Source: Bradyrhizobium sp. B097 (GTDB taxonomy: Bacteria; Pseudomonadota; Alphaproteobacteria; Rhizobiales; Xanthobacteraceae). Taken from it: a stretch of 64,000 nt of DNA. Location of the stretch: assembly GCF_038957035.1 (NCBI RefSeq), contig NZ_CP152412.1:4150501-4214500 (forward strand), given 5' to 3'. The notes under the pieces were generated by a model. It made no database searches. It saw nothing but the letters and a program-made list of their open reading frames with translations, and had not been told where the DNA came from. Positions 36,797 through 43,665 of the stretch are shown one piece after another; position 1 is the stretch's first letter; each line of letters starts with the position of its first letter. Position numbers and translations under genes: made by a program.

Positions 36797-37078
36797 CTAT
36801 GAGTGCGCGGGCTCGGTTTGACGACAGGTCGTCAAGACGAACGCTGCCTTGCTACATTGCCAATCGCTGCCAAGCGCAGCGCTCGAGACGGGCCGTGGGG
36901 CGGCAACGATTGCCAGCACGACAACCATGCAAGCCAGCGAAGTTGCGATGACGAGCCTGCCTGCCTTGGACGAGAAGCGCTGCCGTAACCAGGGAGCCAA
37001 ATCGGCGGATCGGCGAAGCTGGGCGTTACGCAAAACCTGGTCGATATCCTGGAATTGAATGCCACTATCCTGCTGCAT
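36797..37078 (-). CDS. Small single-pass membrane protein (93 aa)
   Basis: A cytoplasmic N-terminal part (MQQDSGIQFQDIDQVLRNAQLRRSADLAPWLRQRF), one membrane segment (LVIATSLACMVVVLAIVAAP) and a short C-terminal tail with CSKAAFVLTTC. The two tail cysteines could form a periplasmic disulfide. The start region begins IQFQDIDQVLRNAQ, typical of short lineage-specific anchors. No family. Confidence 0.6.
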   Translation of the reverse strand: MQQDSGIQFQDIDQVLRNAQLRRSADLAPWLRQRFSSKAGRLVIATSLACMVVVLAIVAAPRPVSSAALGSDWQCSKAAFVLTTCRQTEPAHS

Positions 37079-37299
37079 GGCCTTACTCCGGAAACATTCA
37101 GGTGATGAAAAACTAGGGGGATGTTGCGCGCGGTTTGTTTCGCGCTCGCTTCAACGCACCGGAAATGATGTTTCGTTCACGCGGAGGTGACTACCGGTTC
37201 AAGCCAGGGGGCTTTGGCGGCTGGCGAACCATGGAATCGGTTGGGTCGGCTATCAGCGGCAGCCGATCTGCGGACGCCGTCCCCGGTCGTCCTGGTCAA

Positions 37300-37503
37300 G
37301 ATCCGAAAGGCTGGCTGGCGGAGACTGACGTGTGATAGTAGATCGCAGCGGCCGTCCAGCCCGGCTACTGGGGTGTGGCAGCAAGGCTGCCGAATGTGCC
37401 CGGAAGCCAAAAGCTGATGCCGCTCTCGTCTGCCGAGGCAATCGTTGGGTGCCGACACAATGGCCGTGAATGCAATCGCGGCAAACGCTCTCGTCATTCT
37501 CAT
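37300..37503 (-). pseudogene. Decayed SphA-like (phenol/MetA-type outer-membrane) protein gene, 5' part
   Basis: From ATG 37503 the signal peptide reads MRMTRAFAAIAFTAIVSAP. After one extra A the reading resumes in another frame as ASADESGISFWLPGTFGSLAATP, a stop codon TAG, then PGWTAAAIYYHTSVSAS. This is the N-terminus of SphA-family proteins (beta-barrels of the MetA-pathway/phenol-degradation type, common in Bradyrhizobium). The rest is missing. One frameshift plus one nonsense codon plus truncation make it a clear relic. Confidence 0.7.
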
Positions 37504-37990
37504 GGTAGCCCCACCCGATGCCACGAGCCTCGCTCAGTTGCGAGCACCGAATATGATTCTGACACTTTGACAAGGTATGCTGCGCGGGCCATGGCTCTCG
37601 CAACGTCGGGAATAATTGGCAACAGGATGTAGCAAAAGCGGTACATTATGCACTTTGTGCCACCTGGCAGGTGCCGGGGATTCCGGGATTTTACGGGAAC
37701 GACTGCTCCTCTCGTCGTGCTATGCTCACGTCTCGCCTTGACCGAGATCAAGGCGTCAGCGGCTGGGCCGCCTATCCTGCAGCAGATTTCGTAAGACCCA
37801 CTGAGCCCATTTTGAGAGTGGGGAGACGGCGATCGGTCTTTGCCTCTACTTCGTTTGGTTTGGCTAATCTTTGCACCGCCCGTCCGTAGGGCGGCATGAC
37901 GCAAAGAAATACATCTCTGCTTCCGGTTGATCCACGCCTTCTTGCGGGGATCAGCCGATATTTGTATTTCATTCGAAGGGAGGAACTGCG
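37504..37990. other. Intergenic region upstream of the sulfatase gene
   Basis: 487 bp with no convincing gene. A minus-strand open frame across it (up to 198 codons) lacks any domain and has unusual composition. The sulfatase promoter presumably lies in its last 150 bp; GGGAGG before the ATG is a good ribosome binding site. No operator was recognised. Confidence 0.4.
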
Positions 37991-40675
37991 ATGAGCATTG
38001 CCCGATCCCTCGCTGCCGCATTTGCGCTTGCAATAGTTTTCTGGCGGCCGGCATTTCCGCAGCAGACACAACAAGGTGCACCACCACCTGGCTCACCTGC
38101 CGCGACCATCACCATTCCCGGTGACCAACTTCCGCCGCCTCCGCAAAAATTCGGCGGCAAGATCGAACGCGATGCCAGGGATTCAAAACCATACTGGCCG
38201 TCGCGCGTGGTGCCGCCCAAAGGAGCACCGAACGTCCTGCTGATCATCACTGACGATGCCGGCTATGGCGTCCCTAGCACATTCGGCGGCGTTATCCCGA
38301 CGCCTGCGCTTGATCGCATCGCGCAGAGCGGCCTGCGCTACACGAATTTCCACTCGACCGCGTTGTGCTCGCCGACGCGCGCTGCGCTCATCACCGGGCG
38401 CAATCATCACTCGGTTGGCTACGGCGTCATCGCCGAACAGGCGACTGGCTATCCCGGCTACGACAGCATCATCACCAAGGACAAGGCCACGATCGGCCGG
38501 ATTCTTTCTGATAACGGCTACCACACCGCCTGGTTCGGCAAGAACCACAACACGCCAGAATATCAGGCGAGCCAAGCCGGTCCGTTCGATCAATGGCCGA
38601 CCGGGATGGGTTTCGAATATTTCTACGGATTCATGGGCGGCGACACCAATCAATGGGAGCCCGGTAATCTCGTCCGCAACACCACGCCGATTCATCCCTA
38701 TGAGGGAAAGCCCGGCTGGAATCTTGTCACTGCTATGGCAGACGAAGCGATCGATTACGTGAATCGCATGAACGCGCTGTCGCCAGACACGCCGTTCTTC
38801 GTGAAATTCGCTCCTGGCGCGACCCATGCGCCACATCATCCGACGCCGGAGTGGGTCAAGAAAATCAGCGACCTGCATTTGTTCGACCAGGGTTGGAACA
38901 AGCTGCGCGACACCATCTTCGAAAATCAGAAGCGGCTGGGCGTCATTCCGCAGAACGCGAAGCTGACGGCGTGGCCCAAAGACCTGATCAAGGAATGGGA
39001 TCAACTCAACGCCGACGAGAAGAAGCTGTTCATCCGTCAGGCCGAGGTATTTGCCGCCTACGCGGCGTATGCCGACAATGAGATCGGCCGGGTGATCCAG
39101 TCTATCCAGGACATGGGCAAGCTCGACAACACGTTGATCATCTATATCGAGGGCGACAACGGGACGAGCGCGGAAGGCCAGCCCAACGGCACGCCCAACG
39201 AAGTGGCGATGTTCAACCAGATCAACCCGTCGGTCGAGGATCAGCTCAAATATTTCTACGACGTCTGGGGCACCGATCGCACCTACAATCACATGTCGAT
39301 CGGCTGGGCCTGGGCATTCGACACGCCGTTTTCCTGGACCAAGCAGATCGTCTCCCATTTCGGCGGCACGCGCCAGGGCATGGCAATCTCCTGGCCGGCG
39401 GTGATCAAGGACAAGGGTGGCGTGCGCACGCAGTTCCACCATGTCATCGACGTCGTGCCGACGATCCTCGAGGCCGCTCAGATCAAGCAGCCGGAAGTCG
39501 TCGACGGCATCAAGCAAAGCCCGATCGAGGGCGTCAGCATGTTGTACACGTTCGATGCAAAGAATGCGAACGCGCCATCCACGCATCCGACACAGTACTT
39601 CGAAATGTTCGCGGATCGTGCGCTCTACCACGATGGTTGGATCGCCAGCACGAAGGTCTTGCGACCGCCGTGGGTGACGATTGCGAAACTGCCGAGCCCG
39701 CAGGATTACCCATGGGAGCTTTATGATCTGCGAAACGACTGGACGCAGGCCGATGACGTCGCCGCCAAGTATCCGGACAAGCTGAAGGAGCTGCAGGCGC
39801 TGTTCTGGAAGGAGGCGGAAAAATATCAGGTGCTGCCGCTCGATTCGACGGTAGCCACGCGCATGATCACTCCGCGTCCCAGTCTGAGCGCTGGTCGCAC
39901 AAGCTTCGCCTGGACGCGACCGATGACCGGGACGCCAAACGGCGACGCGCCCAGCCTGCTCAACTCGTCGTATGTTTTCAAAGCCGACGTCGATATTCCC
40001 AACGGCGGCGGCGAGGGCATGCTGGTCACGCAGGGCGGCCGTTTCGGAGGTTACGGCTTCTACGTTCTGAAGAACAAACCCGTCTTCCTGTGGAATCTCG
40101 TCGACCTGAAGCGGGTCCGTTGGGAGGGGCCGGAGCTCACGCCCGGCAAGCACCTGATCGAGTTTGACTTCAAGTATGACGGCCTCGGGGCGGCCACCAT
40201 GGTATTCGGAAACTATAGCGGCATCGGACAGGGCGGCACAGGAACGCTCAAGGTCGATGGCAACGTGGTGGCCACCGAGAAGATGGAGCATTCGCTTCCC
40301 TTCATCCTGCAATGGGACGAGGCGTTCGACATCGGCTCCGACACCGGAACGCCGGTCGACGACAACGACTATCAGACGCCCTTCGTCTTCACCGGCAGGC
40401 TGAACAAGCTCACGCTGGACATCGATCGGCCCAAGTTGAGCCCGGACGACATCAAGCGGCTGCAGGAGGCGGCGCGTGCCGCGGGCGACGGTCCGTCGGC
40501 AGGCGAGGGACAGACGGCTTCGGCCACGCCACAGGTTGGCACGGTCGGCCTGAGCCTGGTCGAGAAGATCCAGTTGCGGATCGACAAGCGCGAGGGCTGT
40601 CGCAAGCAGGCCGAGGCGCAGGGGCTTGGCATGGTGGAGCGCATCAAGTTCGTCCAGCAATGCGTCCAGCAATGA
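37991..40675 (+). CDS. Secreted arylsulfatase
   Basis: An 894-aa type I sulfatase with a signal peptide (IARSLAAAFALAIVFWRPAFPQ). The formylglycine motif is Cys126-SPTR in FHSTALCSPTRAALITGRNHH; metal ligands Asp88-Asp89 are in LLIITDDAGYG. The Cys type requires the oxygen-dependent formylglycine-generating enzyme, not encoded here. After the catalytic domain comes a beta-rich C-terminal domain (DVDIPNGGGEGMLVTQGGRFGGYGFYVL) and a charged helical tail with two cysteines (REGCRKQAEAQG, QQCVQQ). Predicted to release sulfate from organic sulfate esters in the periplasm. Confidence 0.95.
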   Translation: MSIARSLAAAFALAIVFWRPAFPQQTQQGAPPPGSPAATITIPGDQLPPPPQKFGGKIERDARDSKPYWPSRVVPPKGAPNVLLIITDDAGYGVPSTFGGVIPTPALDRIAQSGLRYTNFHSTALCSPTRAALITGRNHHSVGYGVIAEQATGYPGYDSIITKDKATIGRILSDNGYHTAWFGKNHNTPEYQASQAGPFDQWPTGMGFEYFYGFMGGDTNQWEPGNLVRNTTPIHPYEGKPGWNLVTAMADEAIDYVNRMNALSPDTPFFVKFAPGATHAPHHPTPEWVKKISDLHLFDQGWNKLRDTIFENQKRLGVIPQNAKLTAWPKDLIKEWDQLNADEKKLFIRQAEVFAAYAAYADNEIGRVIQSIQDMGKLDNTLIIYIEGDNGTSAEGQPNGTPNEVAMFNQINPSVEDQLKYFYDVWGTDRTYNHMSIGWAWAFDTPFSWTKQIVSHFGGTRQGMAISWPAVIKDKGGVRTQFHHVIDVVPTILEAAQIKQPEVVDGIKQSPIEGVSMLYTFDAKNANAPSTHPTQYFEMFADRALYHDGWIASTKVLRPPWVTIAKLPSPQDYPWELYDLRNDWTQADDVAAKYPDKLKELQALFWKEAEKYQVLPLDSTVATRMITPRPSLSAGRTSFAWTRPMTGTPNGDAPSLLNSSYVFKADVDIPNGGGEGMLVTQGGRFGGYGFYVLKNKPVFLWNLVDLKRVRWEGPELTPGKHLIEFDFKYDGLGAATMVFGNYSGIGQGGTGTLKVDGNVVATEKMEHSLPFILQWDEAFDIGSDTGTPVDDNDYQTPFVFTGRLNKLTLDIDRPKLSPDDIKRLQEAARAAGDGPSAGEGQTASATPQVGTVGLSLVEKIQLRIDKREGCRKQAEAQGLGMVERIKFVQQCVQQ

Positions 40676-41322
40676 TGGACGCCGCGGGGCGGCCTCACGG
40701 GGCCGACGATACCGATGAGGCGATGATGCTGCACTGCATCGCGCTGGCGCGTTCTGCGCGCCAGCGCGGAGAGTTGCCGTACGCGGCCATCATAAGTCAG
40801 CGAGGTCAATTCGTATGCGGGTCGCCGAACATGGCGAGCACCGATCGGGATGTGACGCACCATGCCGAACTGGTCGCGATCTCGATGGCGCAGAAGGAGC
40901 TTGGCACCGTCAGTCTCCACGAATGCACGCTGTATTCGCTGGTCGAGCCTTGCCCGATGTGCGCCTACGCAGTGCGCGAGACGAGGATCAGACGCGTCGT
41001 GTACGGGCTGCGTTCTCCAGTAATGGGGGGGCACACGCGGTGGAACATTCTTGGCGACCACGCTCTCTCCATTCGCATGCCGGAGGTGTTCGCTGCTCCG
41101 CCCGAGATCGTCGCGGGCTATCTCCAGGAGGAGGCAGTCGCTGCAATTCGCAACTGGAATTCGGCGTTCTGGTGGATCATCAAGGGGCGCGGAATCCTGA
41201 CCACAACGCCGGCCGACCCGGACGGCCGGCACATGAACGGCGCTGCACATTCCGAAATGGGATTTCGGCTCCGCATGGCGGCAATATTCCGCCCGGCCAT
41301 CGATCGCATCTGGCGCAGTTAG
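40672..41322 (+). CDS. Cytidine/deoxycytidylate deaminase-fold nucleoside deaminase
   Basis: A 216-aa protein with the zinc motifs THHAELVAI (HAE) and EPCPMCAYAV (PCxxC) of the TadA/guanine deaminase-like group. The domain starts near MMLHCIALARSARQRGELPYAAII. The last ~60 residues are an extra C-terminal extension (AFWWIIKGRG and beyond) unlike TadA. Substrate unknown: tRNA adenosine, guanine or a modified base. ATG 40672 overlaps the sulfatase stop by 4 bp, so translation is coupled. Confidence 0.9.
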   Translation: MMDAAGRPHGADDTDEAMMLHCIALARSARQRGELPYAAIISQRGQFVCGSPNMASTDRDVTHHAELVAISMAQKELGTVSLHECTLYSLVEPCPMCAYAVRETRIRRVVYGLRSPVMGGHTRWNILGDHALSIRMPEVFAAPPEIVAGYLQEEAVAAIRNWNSAFWWIIKGRGILTTTPADPDGRHMNGAAHSEMGFRLRMAAIFRPAIDRIWRS

Positions 41323-41336
41323 ATGGACTAGCAGAA

Positions 41337-41777
41337 ATGAGTGACTTGCTGCCGCTGACACCGTCGATCGAACAGTTGTCCCGCATTATCGGCAGTGTCG
41401 CAGCGCCGGCATTTCTGCTGGGCGCGGTAGCAGCGTTCATTTCGGTGCTGATCTCGCGGATGAACCGCGTGATCGATCGCTCACAATTCCTTCACGGTAT
41501 CATCGACGATGAGACGAAGGCGTACCTCAAGGAAGACATCCCCCGTCTCAAGCGCCGCGCCGCACTGCTCAACCAGGCGGTCTTCTACTCCACCGTGTGC
41601 GCCATCATCACATCCGCTCTGATCATCGTCGCGTTCGTGAGCGCCATGTTGCACCTGGCGCATGAGTACGGCGTTGCCATTCTGTTCATTGCCGCACTGA
41701 TATTCTTCGTCCTTTCGCTGATCAACCTCGCTCGCGAGACGCGAATTGCCCTTCACGACTCTGATCATCACATTTAG
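41337..41777 (+). CDS. DUF2721-family membrane protein
   Basis: A 146-aa protein with three hydrophobic segments: IIGSVAAPAFLLGAVAAFISVLISRMNRVIDR at the N-terminus, FYSTVCAIITSALIIVAFVSAML, and GVAILFIAALIFFVLSLINLARE. The RMNRVIDRSQFL and ARETRIAL segments mark DUF2721. Function of the family is unknown. It lies 14 bp after the deaminase gene, in the same presumed transcript. Confidence 0.88.
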   Translation: MSDLLPLTPSIEQLSRIIGSVAAPAFLLGAVAAFISVLISRMNRVIDRSQFLHGIIDDETKAYLKEDIPRLKRRAALLNQAVFYSTVCAIITSALIIVAFVSAMLHLAHEYGVAILFIAALIFFVLSLINLARETRIALHDSDHHI

Positions 41778-41805
41778 GACGCACATCACCACCGGAGGAC
41801 ATGAC

Positions 41806-42171
41806 ATGCACCCGGCAATCCTCGCAGGCATTCTTGGAGCACAACTACTGACACCGGTTTCCGACCGCGTCCCCAAACTCGACGTGGAGGCTACCTGCAA
41901 AGCCACGGTAGAAGCCGACAAGGCGATGGGTTTGGCTTTGCCGCAAAGCTTCGACAAGTGCATGAGCGATGAGAACTCAGCGCTGCAACAGTTAGGGCCG
42001 ATCTGGTCTTCATATTCGGCTTCGATCCAGGCGGGCTGCGAAGGCGAAGCCGGCGCCGGCGGAAGTCCAAGCTATGTCGATCTGCTGACTTGCCTTCAGA
42101 TGAACGATACCGCTCGTACAACTCCGGTGACAACGCTAAAGGGAGCCAGCAGGAGGAAGCCTCCAAACTGA
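41806..42171 (+). CDS. Small helical hypothetical protein with conserved cysteines (121 aa)
   Basis: Starts MHPAILAGILGAQLLTP, with a weak hydrophobic N-terminus. Four cysteines follow: ATCKATVEADKAMGLALPQSFDKCMSDENSALQQLGPIW, then SASIQAGCEGEAG and SYVDLLTCLQM. The spacing suggests two disulfides around a helical hairpin in the periplasm. GGAGG before the ATG fixes the start. It has the feel of a conserved Bradyrhizobium family; function unknown. Confidence 0.75.
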   Translation: MHPAILAGILGAQLLTPVSDRVPKLDVEATCKATVEADKAMGLALPQSFDKCMSDENSALQQLGPIWSSYSASIQAGCEGEAGAGGSPSYVDLLTCLQMNDTARTTPVTTLKGASRRKPPN

Positions 42172-42207
42172 TCGCGAGCTGGATGGCCCCTTACGGAGGG
42201 AATGCGA

Positions 42208-42252
42208 ATGAACTCCATTGGATTGCCAATCTGGCTTCGCGCCGTCTTGGTC
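42208..42252 (+). pseudogene. Duplicated start of the TAXI gene (start codon plus about 12 codons)
   Basis: GGAGGG (42195-42200) and ATG 42208 read MNSIGLPIWLRAVLV, which parallels MSIKLPLWLRLISLV at the start of the gene beginning 73 bp downstream. The similarity ends after about 15 codons, and the frame continues out of register to 42420 over the start of the real gene. It could be translated as an upstream open reading frame and dampen the next gene. Confidence 0.5.
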
Positions 42253-42280
42253 AATCAGTGGATCTGTCGGAGTGACGGGC

Positions 42281-43603
42281 ATGATGTCGATCAAACTTCC
42301 GCTGTGGCTTCGCCTTATTTCGCTCGTGGGTATTGCCGTTCTCGCGATAGGCGCGGGTCTCCTTGGTTATCGATACTACACCCGTCCGGTAACCCTGACC
42401 GTCGCGGCGGGCTCAGTTGACGGTGAGGCCGTCAAGGCAATGTCCACTATCGCAAGCCGGCTCGTTTCGACGAACGCTGCGGTGCGCCTGAAGGTGATCG
42501 ACACCGGCACGACACTCGACGCCGCCAAGGCCTTTTCGGAAGGTAGCGTCGATCTCGCAGTTGTGCGCGGCGACGTCGGTGACTTGTCACAGGCGCAGGC
42601 CGTCGTCGTTGTAAGCCACATGGTCTTGCTGATCATCGCGCCGCCGGGCTCGACAATCGACAGCATGGACAAATTGAAAGGCCGCCGTATTGGCGTGGTC
42701 GCGGGCGCGGCGAATGCCCGGATCGTCGATGTCCTGAGCAAGGAATATGGTCTGGATCGCGCGAAGACGTTCAAGGATATCGACTTGCCGGATGCGCGGC
42801 GCGCGATTCAATCCAAAGAGGTTGCTGCACTGCTCGTGGTGATCCCTTTAGCCGAAAAATATTTGTCGCTCGTACGCAGTTTCTTCCAGCAGGGCCCAAA
42901 GGCTTTGCCAGTGCTGATTGCCATCGAGTCCGCTGGCGCAATTGCGCAGGCCGATCGAGCCTATGAAAGTTTCGACGTGCCGAAGGGGACGCTACGCGGA
43001 GCCCCGCCGGTTCCAGACGACGATCTCACGACTCTCAGGACTTCACTCTATTTGGTCGCGAGAAAGAAGCTTGGCTCCGATTTGATTGCCACTCTGACGC
43101 AAACGATCATGAGTGTGCGTCGGGACCTTTTGACCGAACAGCCTATCTTTGCGCAAATCGCCGCCCCCAGCACCGACCCGGATGCCTACCTTGCGGTCCA
43201 TCCCGGGGCGGCAGCCTTTTACAACGGCACCCAGCAGAGCTTTATGGATGAATACGGCAACTGGATCTACCTGACGCCAATGATTTTGGGTGGCATGGCA
43301 TCCGTTCTGGCGGCGGCGTGGAAGTTTTTGGGGATCGGGCAGCCGGAGACGGTGCAAGGGCCCCTGGATTCTCTCTACGCTCTGGCGCGACGGATCCGGA
43401 AAGTCGATACGGAGGCCGAGCTGTCGGATATCGAAGATGAGATTGACGGCATTCTCAGAGAGCAACGCAGCAGGGCTGCAAGGGGAGACGAGACCGCGGT
43501 GGATGAGGCCACATTGAATGTAGCAGCCCATCGGTTGGAGAACTTGATCCACGATCGTCGGACACTGCTCGCAACGAGACCTGCAATTCACACTGCGGCC
43601 TAG
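42281..43603 (+). CDS. TAXI-family solute-binding protein with two membrane anchors
   Basis: A 440-aa protein. The N-terminal anchor (LWLRLISLVGIAVLAIGAGLLG) is followed by a TAXI-type periplasmic binding domain (TLTVAAGSVDGEAVKAMSTIASRLV, VDLAVVRGDVGDL, KLKGRRIGVVAGAANARIV) and a C-terminal membrane segment (WIYLTPMILGGMASVLAAAWKFLG) with a cytoplasmic helical tail. Soluble TAXI receptors serve TRAP transporters, but no TRAP permease is present. The two-anchor layout suggests a sensor or tethered receptor. GGAG upstream of ATG 42281 fits. Confidence 0.88.
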   Translation: MMSIKLPLWLRLISLVGIAVLAIGAGLLGYRYYTRPVTLTVAAGSVDGEAVKAMSTIASRLVSTNAAVRLKVIDTGTTLDAAKAFSEGSVDLAVVRGDVGDLSQAQAVVVVSHMVLLIIAPPGSTIDSMDKLKGRRIGVVAGAANARIVDVLSKEYGLDRAKTFKDIDLPDARRAIQSKEVAALLVVIPLAEKYLSLVRSFFQQGPKALPVLIAIESAGAIAQADRAYESFDVPKGTLRGAPPVPDDDLTTLRTSLYLVARKKLGSDLIATLTQTIMSVRRDLLTEQPIFAQIAAPSTDPDAYLAVHPGAAAFYNGTQQSFMDEYGNWIYLTPMILGGMASVLAAAWKFLGIGQPETVQGPLDSLYALARRIRKVDTEAELSDIEDEIDGILREQRSRAARGDETAVDEATLNVAAHRLENLIHDRRTLLATRPAIHTAA

Positions 43604-43665
43604 ACGCAAGGGGGAGCCGGAGCCCGGAGAAGGGAGAGCTGAGAGACCTGAAAACGACTGAAGGC

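Noticed and set aside
37500..38096. 198-codon minus-strand open frame before the sulfatase
   Set aside because: No domain or ribosome binding site, and it overlaps the sulfatase start and signal peptide region.
38183..40672. 829-codon minus-strand open frame opposite the sulfatase
   Set aside because: Composition typical of antisense frames; the sulfatase on the plus strand has full catalytic motifs.
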